Source of the DNA: an uncultured Dorea sp.
GTDB taxonomy: Bacteria; Bacillota; Clostridia; Lachnospirales; Lachnospiraceae
NCBI GenBank assembly: GCA_948602995.1
Contig: CAPEBR010000005.1
Location: forward strand, 62,001-126,000
Direction: 5' to 3'
Length of the DNA stretch: 64,000 nt
Below, one piece after another: positions 42,578 through 50,111 of the stretch (the first letter of the stretch is position 1; the number at the start of each line of letters is the position of its first letter). The notes beneath the pieces were generated by a model. It was not told where the DNA came from. It saw only the letters and a list, made by a program, of their open reading frames with translations, and searched no databases. Made by a program: the position numbers and the translations under genes.

Positions 42578-42591
42578 CGAACGAATGTTCG
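42578..42591. promoter_or_regulatory. LexA (SOS) box upstream of recA
   Basis: CGAACGAATGTTCG fits the Gram-positive LexA consensus CGAACRNRYGTTCG and is almost symmetric. It lies between the recA promoter and start codon, where LexA would block the gene. Confidence 0.88.
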
Positions 42592-42603
42592 TTGTATGTT
42601 ATT

Positions 42604-42632
42604 ATAGTATTATACTTGTTCCAAATTGTCAA
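42604..42632 (-). promoter_or_regulatory. recA promoter
   Basis: TTGACA (42627-42632) and TACTAT (42604-42609) on the minus strand, spacer 17 bp; the LexA box begins 12 bases after the -10. Confidence 0.65.
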
Positions 42633-42728
42633 TAGCAAAATAATGAAAAAAAGATTATAAATAATTACCCTCAGTAAATTAACTCTAACATGCCCCTGAC
42701 CGATTCGTCAAGATTCGGAAAATAAAAT

Positions 42729-42757
42729 TTGATTTCTTTTGTATTTTGGGGTATTAT
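42729..42757 (+). promoter_or_regulatory. Promoter for the J-domain gene
   Basis: TTGATT (42729-42734), 17-bp spacer, TATTAT (42752-42757), about 115 bp before the ATG. Confidence 0.5.
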
Positions 42758-42873
42758 AATTGTTACCAGCTACATTGACTAGTTAGTATAATTCCTGGAA
42801 GACCATTGCATGATACCAGTCATTTCCTGTCATAAACAGGGGAATATATGGAAATATATAAAGGGGAATATAT

Positions 42874-43509
42874 ATGAATGAAAAAAATTATTACGATATA
42901 TTAGGGGTGTCTGTAAAAGCAACTGACGCTGAGATAACCGCAGCAAAAAATACACTCGCCAAAAAGTATCATCCCGATGCCAATCTGAGGGACGGCATTG
43001 ACACGACAGAGCTGATGCAGGAGATCCTGGAAGCCTATGCCATCCTCTCTGACCCGTCAAAGCGTGCAGAGTATGACCGGGGTCTTACCGGCAGAAAGCC
43101 CGTCATGCAGACCTATGACCTGAAACATGCCAGCGAAGATGCCTCCTCCGGGGAGACCGGTTTTGTCGTCTACTGGAAGGCCTCCAATGAGTTATATGAA
43201 ATCATTGCAGAGAGTGACCAGCTGGCGCGGCAGAAGGATGCTACCAGCCGCATGGCACAGCTTGCCATGCAGGCTCTTCCTTATATCCTTCTGTTAAGAG
43301 AGGCGCAGATTCCCGAGCGCTACTGGCTTCCTGATATCATGAACTGGCTTTTGTTTGCCTGGTACAAAAACAGGAATTATACAACAGATTATCTTCTGAC
43401 CCTCTACGACGAACACACAAGGAAGGATATGCCCATGGTAGCAGGACTTAAGCTTAAAAACCGTTCCATCCGGTACGAGCACTCAGTAAAAAGACTAATG
43501 AAATACTAA
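42874..43509 (+). CDS. J-domain (DnaJ-like) protein
   Basis: 211 residues. The J domain is 1-70: YYDILGVSVKATDAEITAA, the HPD motif in KKYHPDANLRD, and ILSDPSKRAEYDRGL. There is no Gly/Phe region, zinc finger or standard C-terminal domain, so it is a type III co-chaperone that would stimulate a DnaK partner. The C-terminal 120 residues are helical (RMAQLAMQALPYILLLREAQ) and unrecognised, and probably bind a specific client. AAGGGGA precedes the ATG. Confidence 0.85.
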   Translation: MNEKNYYDILGVSVKATDAEITAAKNTLAKKYHPDANLRDGIDTTELMQEILEAYAILSDPSKRAEYDRGLTGRKPVMQTYDLKHASEDASSGETGFVVYWKASNELYEIIAESDQLARQKDATSRMAQLAMQALPYILLLREAQIPERYWLPDIMNWLLFAWYKNRNYTTDYLLTLYDEHTRKDMPMVAGLKLKNRSIRYEHSVKRLMKY

Positions 43510-43580
43510 GCTTCTATTCACACATTCACAGTCCGCACATATTATGTAGTGTAAATATAATCTATATGGAGGACATTAAC

Positions 43581-43832
43581 ATGAGTGATTTAAGCGCTAC
43601 AAACTGTGGATGCGGATGTGATTCAGCAATGGGAAGAGGAGACTGCGGGTGTGGTTTCGGAGGAAATAACAGCTGTCTGTGGATTATCCTGCTCCTCATC
43701 TTCTGCGGCGGATGCGGCGGAGGAATGGACAGAGGCGGATGTGGATGCGGAAATGACAGCTGCCTGTGGATCATCCTGCTTCTGATCTTCTGCGGCGGAT
43801 GCAACTTCGGCGGATGCGGATGCGACTGCTAA
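43581..43832 (+). CDS. Small Cys/Gly-rich protein with duplicated hydrophobic core
   Basis: 83 residues starting MSDLSATNCGCGCDS after a GGAGG site. It is made of two near-identical units of Cys/Gly-rich segment plus the hydrophobic CLWIILLLIFCGGC (about residues 33-46 and 61-74). Nineteen or so cysteines give a strongly metal-binding or disulfide-linking composition. The pattern is reminiscent of small YjcZ-like spore-associated proteins but with far more Cys. It has a strong terminator, so it is expressed as a single-gene unit. Function unknown. Confidence 0.7.
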   Translation: MSDLSATNCGCGCDSAMGRGDCGCGFGGNNSCLWIILLLIFCGGCGGGMDRGGCGCGNDSCLWIILLLIFCGGCNFGGCGCDC

Positions 43833-43843
43833 TCATACCATTA

Positions 43844-43868
43844 GGGCGGAGTGTTTTTCACTCCGCCC
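43844..43868. terminator. Two-way terminator after the Cys/Gly-rich gene
   Basis: GGGCGGAGTG, TTTTT loop, then CACTCCGCCC: a perfect 10-bp stem. It serves the plus-strand gene and overlaps the last codons of the minus-strand gene at 43858-44010. Confidence 0.8.
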
Positions 43869-44010
43869 TTCCCATTGCCTTCTTATATTCTTCCATATAA
43901 ACATTATGTTCTTCTGTCCTTTTTTCGTCTTCCTCTCTCCGCCTTCCAAGCATACAGTCCTCATCCACCTCGTATACTGCCGTTCCATCAATAATTAATT
44001 TTCTCTTCAT
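43858..44010 (-). CDS. Small conserved-looking hypothetical protein (50 residues)
   Basis: AAGGAG lies eight bases before ATG 44010. The product begins MKRKLIIDGTAVYEVDEDCM and continues with a highly charged helix (GRRREEDEKRTEEHNVYMEE, then YKKAMGRAE). The beta-hairpin-like start followed by a charged helix resembles small conserved proteins in Lachnospiraceae, though I cannot name it. It ends inside the terminator of the convergent gene. Confidence 0.6.
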   Translation of the reverse strand: MKRKLIIDGTAVYEVDEDCMLGRRREEDEKRTEEHNVYMEEYKKAMGRAE

Positions 44011-44036
44011 TTTAATACTCCTTTTTAAATGTTATT

Positions 44037-44067
44037 CTGCGCGGCAGATTTATCTGGCGCGCAGTAT
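44037..44067. repeat. Family D palindromic repeat
   Basis: Inverted copy of 28543-28573, identical over 31 bases. It sits upstream of the gene at 44152. Confidence 0.8.
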
Positions 44068-44151
44068 ATTTACATATTTAGAGTATGAACATTTTTCATA
44101 AATTCCATTCTTTTTACATATATATTTACAACGTAATCTTAAGGAGTGCTT

Positions 44152-44559
44152 ATGGAACACAAATCGCAAAGACCAATGACACCCTTTGATAATATGGTAA
44201 CGCCTCCCTTCCTCTATACACTAAAACTGATGCTTCCATACACTCCGCCTTCTACTCAGCGTATGCTCGGCATCTATATTAAATTTCTGGAGCTTCGTTA
44301 TACACTTTCACATTTTAACGGCTTCGGGAATGCCGATTCATCCAGGCTTTTCGATCTGCTCAAGGATTATATGGGGCCAGAAGAACAGGAAATGATGGAA
44401 CAGATGGAGATGCTGATGAATATGATGGAAATGATGCAGGGGCAGCCGGATATGCCGGATATGTCAGATTTCTTAGGCGGAATGTTCGGCGACATGCCTC
44501 ACGCGCCGGATTTCGGCACACAAAATAACGTACAGAAAGGAGACGATACCGATGAATGA
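44152..44559 (+). CDS. Hypothetical protein with Met/Glu-rich tail
   Basis: 135 residues; ATG follows AAGGAG with six bases between. The N-terminal 65 residues (YTLKLMLPYTPPSTQRMLGI and FLELRYTLSHFNGF) are hydrophobic-helical. Residues 80-115 are extremely Met-rich (EQEMMEQMEMLMNMMEMMQ), then an acidic tail. It overlaps the next gene by 8 bases, so the pair is co-translated. Not recognised; no catalytic motif. Confidence 0.7.
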   Translation: MEHKSQRPMTPFDNMVTPPFLYTLKLMLPYTPPSTQRMLGIYIKFLELRYTLSHFNGFGNADSSRLFDLLKDYMGPEEQEMMEQMEMLMNMMEMMQGQPDMPDMSDFLGGMFGDMPHAPDFGTQNNVQKGDDTDE

Positions 44560-44830
44560 ATGGCTGAACCACCCTTCCATGAAAAATATGGATCCAGTGA
44601 AACTGGAACTGATCCGGAATGCAGCAAAAAGAACTGAAGGAAAAAGCGGCAGATCCCTAGCGCCTGTTATGATGGCGCTGATCACCGGAGCCCAGAAAAA
44701 CGGAATCCGCTTCACCCCGGAGGAGATGACAATGGTTATCTCTATTCTAAAAGAGGGGAAGTCAAAGGAAGAACAAGAGCAGATTGAAAACATGGTCAGT
44801 ATGGTCATGTCTTATGCAAAAAGAAAATAA
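44552..44830 (+). CDS. Hypothetical protein, partner of the preceding gene
   Basis: 92 residues, mostly helical: MNEWLNHPSMKNMDPVKLEL, AALITGAQKNGIRFTPEEMT-like core and a C-terminal coiled segment (KEEQEQIENMVSMVMSYAKR). AAAGGAG precedes the ATG. Co-translated with the Met-rich protein and likely acting with it. Function unknown. Confidence 0.7.
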   Translation: MNEWLNHPSMKNMDPVKLELIRNAAKRTEGKSGRSLAPVMMALITGAQKNGIRFTPEEMTMVISILKEGKSKEEQEQIENMVSMVMSYAKRK

Positions 44831-44837
44831 GACGACA

Positions 44838-44886
44838 GCCTGTGCAGTGAATCCCCCCGCTTCGCCGGGGCAGACCCTGCACAGGC
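44838..44886. terminator. Branched hairpin terminator between convergent genes
   Basis: Outer arms GCCTGTGCAG and CTGCACAGGC enclose an inner hairpin CCCCCCGCTTCGCCGGGG. It lies 8 bp after the hypothetical gene and 45 bp before the thioesterase stop. Confidence 0.65.
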
Positions 44887-44930
44887 CTGTTTACAAGAAG
44901 CGCAGCGCTTCCCATCCGGGAGCCGCACAA

Positions 44931-45404
44931 TTAATGGGCAGACTGGCGCACTTCCATAAGTCTCGCTTCTTTGCGTTTTCTTGCCCGTTCCCATTTTGCC
45001 TTCTCCTCTTCCGTCTCTGGAGACAGTTCTGGCACAGGCGCAGGCCGGTCGTTCTCATCAAGCCCAACCATGGTAAAATAGGCATGGTTGATGTGTGTCC
45101 GCTCCCCGTCCAGCGCCTCCACAAAGCTGTCCACCTCTACCTCCATAGAGGTTCTTCCCGTATAAGTCATCCGTCCCACAATCACAATTACATCCTTTTG
45201 ATATGCTCCCTTAAAAAACCGCAGATTATCCACTGAAAGCGTCACCACATTCCTGTGTGTATGACGCTTTGCCACCAGCGCAGCCACCTCATCCATCCAC
45301 TGCATAAGAATCCCGCCAAACAGACGCTCAGCTCCATTCAAATGGTTCGGTCTTACAATATGCACAGTCTCCACAACCGACTCTGAAACCCTTCTCTTTT
45401 CCAA
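44931..45404 (-). CDS. Acyl-CoA thioesterase (hotdog fold)
   Basis: 157 residues. The hotdog core shows HLNGAERLFGGILMQWMDEVA with the active-site Asp, VTLSVDNLRFFKGA and GRTSMEVEVDSFVEAL. This is the YciA/BFIT-type acyl-CoA thioesterase group that releases CoA from acyl-CoA. Translation appears to start at TTG 45404, with AGGAGAG at normal distance. A basic Arg/Lys/Glu tail follows the domain. Confidence 0.87.
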   Translation of the reverse strand: MEKRRVSESVVETVHIVRPNHLNGAERLFGGILMQWMDEVAALVAKRHTHRNVVTLSVDNLRFFKGAYQKDVIVIVGRMTYTGRTSMEVEVDSFVEALDGERTHINHAYFTMVGLDENDRPAPVPELSPETEEEKAKWERARKRKEARLMEVRQSAH

Positions 45405-45508
45405 TTGCTCTCTCCTGTATCATTTAATTTGCTCAATGCAGTAGTATTATATCACAAAATCTGCTATACTAAAACTGGTTTAAATACAAAGGGAGTGAAT
45501 CATATCAT

Positions 45509-46246
45509 ATGAGAAATATTTTATTTACAATAGAATACGATGGAAGCCGCTATCAGGGACTTATGCGCCCGGGAAAAGCAGACTCTGCCGGCACAGTTTC
45601 CGCGAAGATTATGGATGTACTGCAAAAGATGACCGGGGAAGGCTCCATTGAGATCCATTACGGATGCCGCACCGAGCCCGGGGTACATGCTTATGCACAG
45701 GTTGCCAATTTTAAAACCGGAACCGATATGGACGTAGCAGACATCAGGCATTACCTGAACCGCTATCTCCCCATGGACATCGCAGTCACAAGCGTCCGGG
45801 AGGCCGCAACACGTTTCCATGCACAGCTTGCCGCAACAGCAAGGACATATGTATACCGCATGTCTATTTCCGATGTGCCCAGCATCTTTGACCGCAAGCA
45901 TACCTACCACTGCTTCAAGGTTCCTGACAAAAAAGTAATGCAGGAAGCTGCCCTTCTTCTTACCGGCATCCATGACTTTAAAAACTTTTCGGACACCAGA
46001 ACCTCCAAATCCACTGTCCGGGAAATCTATGGCATAGATATCTACAGCAGCAGCGAAGAGATGCAGATCCTCCTGGATGCCGACGACTTTCTCTACAATA
46101 TGGCAAGAATGCTCATTGGAACACTGCTTGATATCGGATTCGGAGTCCGGAAAAAAGAAGATATCCCCGAGATCTTTAACGGGACACAGACCTCCAGTCC
46201 GCCATGCGATCCAAAAGGCTTATACTTGCAGGAAATATCTTATTAG
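45509..46246 (+). CDS. TruA-family pseudouridine synthase paralogue with altered active site
   Basis: 245 residues with the TruA fold: ILFTIEYDGSRYQGL at the start, RFHAQLAATARTYVYRM with the stacking Tyr, and FLYNMARMLIGTLLDIGFG near the end. The family normally has the catalytic Asp in RTDAGVHA. Here the segment is RTEPGVHA, with Glu56 in place of Asp and Pro in place of Ala. The Asp is known to be essential in TruA, so the protein may be inactive, use Glu, or have another role. A standard truA presumably exists elsewhere. The gene ends 7 bp before a family B terminator. Confidence 0.82.
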   Translation: MRNILFTIEYDGSRYQGLMRPGKADSAGTVSAKIMDVLQKMTGEGSIEIHYGCRTEPGVHAYAQVANFKTGTDMDVADIRHYLNRYLPMDIAVTSVREAATRFHAQLAATARTYVYRMSISDVPSIFDRKHTYHCFKVPDKKVMQEAALLLTGIHDFKNFSDTRTSKSTVREIYGIDIYSSSEEMQILLDADDFLYNMARMLIGTLLDIGFGVRKKEDIPEIFNGTQTSSPPCDPKGLYLQEISY

Positions 46247-46252
46247 GTCAAA

Positions 46253-46290
46253 TCGGGGACGGGGCAATTTTAAAATTGCCCCGTCCCCGA
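46253..46290. terminator. Family B palindrome between truA-like and HD genes
   Basis: TCGGGGACGGGGCAATTTT is followed by its exact complement, a 19-bp perfect stem. The centre supplies the stop codon (TAA at 46270-46272, minus strand) and the last few codons of the convergent HD-domain gene. Confidence 0.85.
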
Positions 46291-46845
46291 TTGCAGTATT
46301 TTCCTTCGTGTGTCTTCTTCCACTGCTCTGCGAAGCTCTGCAAGATATGGAAAAGCCTTTGCCTGTTCCTGCCCGTACTGAAGCTGCAGGTCATATTCCA
46401 AAGGAATCCATGTGTCTATGGGAGCCTCATTGTGCTGGATGACTGCCTCCATCTTGTCGAGGGCGTGTACCAGCTTTGCTTCTTCTGTCTTATTTTCATC
46501 TAACTCCCGGAACATTTCCAAAAGCTCTTTTTCGTACTTCTCTGGCAGCATGGAAGCTGCCTTTTTGATTCCTTCATCTTCTTCATCCCTGTGCCAGTCC
46601 TTTTTCTCAAAACAGGGAACATCGCCTGTTACGGCCTCTCCAAGGTCATGAAAGAGACACAGCTTCATAACGTGATCCATATTAAGCTGCGGAAATTCAT
46701 CCTTCACGAGCCATGCAAAGACACACAGCCTGCAGGTATGCTCTGCCACACTCTCGTGCCTGCCGTCAGAGGTCCAGGAGTGTCTTGTATTGCACTTAAG
46801 CTTTTCTGCCAGGCTCATAAAATCAAGCAGCATTCTTACATCCAT
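46270..46845 (-). CDS. HD-domain hydrolase (YfbR-like 5'-nucleotidase family)
   Basis: 191 residues. Metal-binding His/Asp residues are in ESVAEHTCRLCVFAW, CLFHDLGEAVTGDVPCFEKK and KLVHALDKMEAVIQHNE. The EHT...HDLGEAxxGD pattern marks the YfbR/HDDC2 group that dephosphorylates deoxynucleoside monophosphates. The last eight or so residues (LQSGTGQF) are encoded by a family B repeat, so the original C terminus has been replaced or extended. Confidence 0.85.
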   Translation of the reverse strand: MDVRMLLDFMSLAEKLKCNTRHSWTSDGRHESVAEHTCRLCVFAWLVKDEFPQLNMDHVMKLCLFHDLGEAVTGDVPCFEKKDWHRDEEDEGIKKAASMLPEKYEKELLEMFRELDENKTEEAKLVHALDKMEAVIQHNEAPIDTWIPLEYDLQLQYGQEQAKAFPYLAELRRAVEEDTRRKILQSGTGQF

Positions 46846-46889
46846 AATCCGTTATCCTCTCTTATCCAAAAGGGTCTTAAATCTCACAG

Positions 46890-47294
46890 CTAACCCTCCA
46901 GGATTTTTACGTAAAACCTGCGGTTTCTCGGTCCGTCAAATTCACAGAAATATAAGTCCTGCCAGATTCCCAGGACTAACTCGCCGCCGCTTATGATCAT
47001 TGTCTGGGACGGTCCGAAACAGCTTGTCTTAATGTGGGCGTGAGAGTTCCCTTCTGCATGTCGGTAGCGTGCATGATTAGTAGGAAATGCCTCTTCCATC
47101 TTCATCAGAATATCGTGTACAACGTCTGGGTCTGCATTTTCATTGATCGTAAATCCCGCTGTGGTATGCGGGGAAAATACGACAACAATTCCGTCCCTCA
47201 CTTTGCTCTTTGCAATGTCCTCACGGACCATGTCCGTTACTTTGGACATCTGCTGTGCTCCTCTTGTTGCAATGTGGTGTTCATACAAATTCAT
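46890..47294 (-). CDS. YjbQ family protein (UPF0047)
   Basis: 134 residues of the YjbQ fold. Signatures: VFSPHTTAGFTINENADPDV, HAEGNSHAHIKTSCFGPSQT and LGIWQDLYFCEFDGPRNR, including the conserved His residues. E. coli YjbQ shows weak thiamine-phosphate synthase activity, but the true role is unknown. It overlaps the patatin gene by 4 bases (ATGA), so both form an operon. Confidence 0.92.
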   Translation of the reverse strand: MNLYEHHIATRGAQQMSKVTDMVREDIAKSKVRDGIVVVFSPHTTAGFTINENADPDVVHDILMKMEEAFPTNHARYRHAEGNSHAHIKTSCFGPSQTMIISGGELVLGIWQDLYFCEFDGPRNRRFYVKILEG

Positions 47295-48157
47295 AATGCT
47301 CCTCCTTCCAGGTATTTCATAAGCCCGTCATACTCCCGTTTCATCAGGCAGTACCCATGCTCATAAAAATTCATCAGCATATCATAGTCCTTCTCAAGCC
47401 GGGATACCGTTGGAATAAGCGGCCTCAGGACATAGATTCTCCCCTCCTTTTCCAACCGCTCAATCTGTCCCATCTGCCAGTTATATTTTGCATTTCTCCG
47501 TATTGTTGTCCTGACAAGCTCCGGGTAAGACCGGTACGCCCTCTGATACATCCGGGTCATCATCTTTGTCACCGGCTTTTTCCGATAGCCCGGATTCCTC
47601 GTAAGGATGATGACAATTTTATCATTTCCCTTTCTTAACGCCCGCCCGACAGGAACAGAATCCGCCAGTCCGCCGTCCAGGTATGGGATGTCATCTACAT
47701 TTACCATCGGCGATACAAGCGGCATGCTGCTGGAAGCACGGCACACCTTCATCAGCCTCTCCCTGTCATGATCCTCCGTCATATATTCGGCCTTCCCTGT
47801 CTCACAGTTCGTTGTAACAATCTCACATTCCATGTCTGATGCAAAATAAGTGTCATAGTCAAAAGGAAAGATCTCATTGGGATACTTGTCAAATACCATA
47901 TCCATGTCTAAAATGCTCTTCTCTCTGACAAATCTGGTAAATCCATAATAATAGCTGTATTCCTTCTCTTTATGGATCATACAGTCTCTCGTCCTTCCAA
48001 TCTGCCTTGACACATAGTCCACCCCGTTACAGGATCCCGCTGACACACCGATCACATGAGACAGATAGACATCCTTTTCCATCAGATAATCCAGTACCCC
48101 TGATGTAAATACACCTCTTGTCGCTCCGCCCTCAAGTACCATTGTTGCATTTATCAT
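47291..48157 (-). CDS. Patatin-like phospholipase
   Basis: 288 residues of the bacterial patatin group. The oxyanion loop is VLEGGATRGVFTSGVL, the nucleophile Ser is in VIGVSAGSCNGVDYV (GxSxG) and the catalytic Asp in YLDGGLADSVPVGRAL (DG[GA]). The segment RASSSMPLVSPMVNVD joins them. It hydrolyses acyl esters in lipids; there is no signal peptide, so it works in the cytosol or at the inner membrane face. Confidence 0.92.
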   Translation of the reverse strand: MINATMVLEGGATRGVFTSGVLDYLMEKDVYLSHVIGVSAGSCNGVDYVSRQIGRTRDCMIHKEKEYSYYYGFTRFVREKSILDMDMVFDKYPNEIFPFDYDTYFASDMECEIVTTNCETGKAEYMTEDHDRERLMKVCRASSSMPLVSPMVNVDDIPYLDGGLADSVPVGRALRKGNDKIVIILTRNPGYRKKPVTKMMTRMYQRAYRSYPELVRTTIRRNAKYNWQMGQIERLEKEGRIYVLRPLIPTVSRLEKDYDMLMNFYEHGYCLMKREYDGLMKYLEGGAL

Positions 48158-48228
48158 AATCTGCTATCCCCTTTCTGCATCTGCTGTCACAATTTACTTA
48201 AGAATCGCTTTCTTACGACCATTATATG

Positions 48229-48308
48229 TAACAGTTCAGATACCTTCACTCCTGAATCATGTTCAGACAGGTCAGCGCAGTAAGTGCACAGACCTCTCTG
48301 AACTGTTA
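48229..48308. repeat. Family A element, diverged mid-size copy
   Basis: Terminal repeats TAACAGTTCAGA and TCTGAACTGTTA instead of GTTACTGTTCAC, but the same inner parts in reverse orientation (CACTCCTGAATCA, hairpin GGTCAGCGC...GCACAGACC). The ends have changed together, keeping the inverted repeat. Confidence 0.65.
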
Positions 48309-48423
48309 TCATTATATACCAAATTCCCCGGATGTGCATTATTCATCTTGCCTTTTCTTTCTTTATTTGGTAGTATAATGTTGCTTCTACTTATGTTACG
48401 GTAAAAAAAGGAGAATAAAACAC

Positions 48424-50055
48424 ATGATTAGTACAAGTAATATTACATTACGTGTTGGCAAAAAGGCATTATTTGAGGATGTCAATATCAAATTCACAGA
48501 AGGGAACTGCTATGGCCTGATCGGCGCCAACGGTGCAGGTAAATCCACCTTTCTGAAGATCCTGTCCGGACAGCTGGAGCCTACGAACGGGGACGTCATC
48601 ATCACCCCCGGCGAACGTCTTTCCTTTCTTCAGCAGGACCATTTTAAATATGACGACTACCCTGTCCTTGATACAGTTATGCTGGGAAATGCAAGGCTGT
48701 ATGAGATTATGAAGGAAAAGGAAGCCATCTACGCAAAAGAAGATTTCACAGATGAAGACGGCATAAAGGCAAGTGAACTGGAGGGCGAATTTGCCGCCAT
48801 GAACGGGTGGGAAGCCGAATCCGATGCCGCTTCTCTTTTAAACGGCCTCGGTATCGGGACAGAACTTCATTATGAACTGATGAAGGATTTAAACGGTCCG
48901 GAGAAGGTCAAGGTTCTGCTTGCCCAGGCGCTGTTCGGCAGCCCGGACATTCTGCTCCTTGACGAGCCAACCAACCACCTGGATCTTGATGCCATCGCCT
49001 GGCTGGAGGAATTTCTGATTGGATTTAATAACACAGTTATCGTTGTATCGCATGACCGTTATTTCTTAAATAAGGTTTGTACACAGATTGCAGATATTGA
49101 CTATGGAAAGATCAAGCTATATGCAGGAAACTACGACTTCTGGTATGAATCCAGCCAGCTTCTCATCCGTCAGATGAAGGAAGCAAACAAGAAAAAGGAA
49201 GAAAAGATCAAGGAGCTTCAGGAATTCATTTCCCGGTTCAGCGCCAATGCATCCAAGTCCAAACAGGCAACCTCCAGGAAACGTGCACTGGAAAAGATCC
49301 AGCTGGATGATATACAGCCCTCCAGCCGGAAGTACCCTTATATCCATTTCCAGCCGAATCGTTCTATCGGAAATGAGGTGCTGACTGTAGAGGGATTAAG
49401 CAAAACCATTGACGGCGAAAAGGTGCTGGACAATATCTCCTTCACCCTGAATCATGACGACAAGGTGGCATTTGTCGGAAGCAATGAGCTTGCCAAGACC
49501 ACGCTCTTTCAGATTCTCATGGGCGAGATGGAGCCCGACGCCGGAACCTACAAATGGGGTATCACCACTTCGCAGGCCTATTTCCCCCAGGACAACGGAG
49601 CAGAGTTTGACAATGATAACACCATTGTGGAATGGCTGACACAATACTCCGAGGAAAAGGATGTCACCTATGTCCGCGGTTTTCTGGGACGTATGCTTTT
49701 TGGCGGCGACGATGGTGTGAAAAGGGTACGCGTCTTGTCCGGAGGCGAAAAGGTCCGCTGCATGCTGTCCAAGATGATGATCTCCGGCGCCAATGTACTC
49801 CTCTTCGATGAGCCGACCAACCATCTGGACATGGAATCCATCACTGCCCTCAACAATGGAATGACAAAATTTCCTGGTGTCATCCTCTTTACATCAAGAG
49901 ACCACCAGATTGTACAGACAACTGCAAACCGCATTATGGAAATCGTACCGGGCGGAAAACTGATCGACAAGATCACAACCTATGATGAATACCTTGAAAA
50001 TGATGAGATGGCAAGAAAACGTCAGACATACAGTATACAGAGGGAAGACGACTAG
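48424..50055 (+). CDS. ABC-F family ATPase (YkpA/YbiT-like)
   Basis: 543 residues with two ABC domains and no membrane part. First domain: Walker A GANGAGKSTFLKIL, signature LNGPEKVKVLLAQAL, Walker B ILLLDEPTNHLDLDA. The linker (about 245-300) is charged and helical. Second domain: Walker A GSNELAKTTLF (Ala replaces the second Gly), signature LSGGEKVRCML, Walker B VLLFDEPTNHLDME. ABC-F proteins act on ribosomes as translation factors. Whether this one gives antibiotic resistance is unclear; YkpA/Ettr-type housekeeping is likelier. Confidence 0.92.
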   Translation: MISTSNITLRVGKKALFEDVNIKFTEGNCYGLIGANGAGKSTFLKILSGQLEPTNGDVIITPGERLSFLQQDHFKYDDYPVLDTVMLGNARLYEIMKEKEAIYAKEDFTDEDGIKASELEGEFAAMNGWEAESDAASLLNGLGIGTELHYELMKDLNGPEKVKVLLAQALFGSPDILLLDEPTNHLDLDAIAWLEEFLIGFNNTVIVVSHDRYFLNKVCTQIADIDYGKIKLYAGNYDFWYESSQLLIRQMKEANKKKEEKIKELQEFISRFSANASKSKQATSRKRALEKIQLDDIQPSSRKYPYIHFQPNRSIGNEVLTVEGLSKTIDGEKVLDNISFTLNHDDKVAFVGSNELAKTTLFQILMGEMEPDAGTYKWGITTSQAYFPQDNGAEFDNDNTIVEWLTQYSEEKDVTYVRGFLGRMLFGGDDGVKRVRVLSGGEKVRCMLSKMMISGANVLLFDEPTNHLDMESITALNNGMTKFPGVILFTSRDHQIVQTTANRIMEIVPGGKLIDKITTYDEYLENDEMARKRQTYSIQREDD

Positions 50056-50068
50056 CTCGCACGTTCTA

Positions 50069-50108
50069 GTCGGGGACGGGGCAATTTTAAAATTGCCCCG
50101 TCCCCGAC
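50069..50108. terminator. Family B palindrome between ABC-F and trpS genes
   Basis: A perfect 40-bp palindrome: GTCGGGGACGGGGCAATTTT and its complement. It lies 13 bp after the ABC-F stop and 3 bp before the end of the convergent trpS gene. Confidence 0.85.
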
Positions 50109-50111
50109 TTC

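Noticed and set aside
49450..49520. ABC-F second Walker A with Ala instead of Gly (GSNELAKTT), as a defect
   Set aside because: Similar non-canonical loops occur in the YkpA-like ABC-F group as far as I recall, so it is not a sign of inactivation here.
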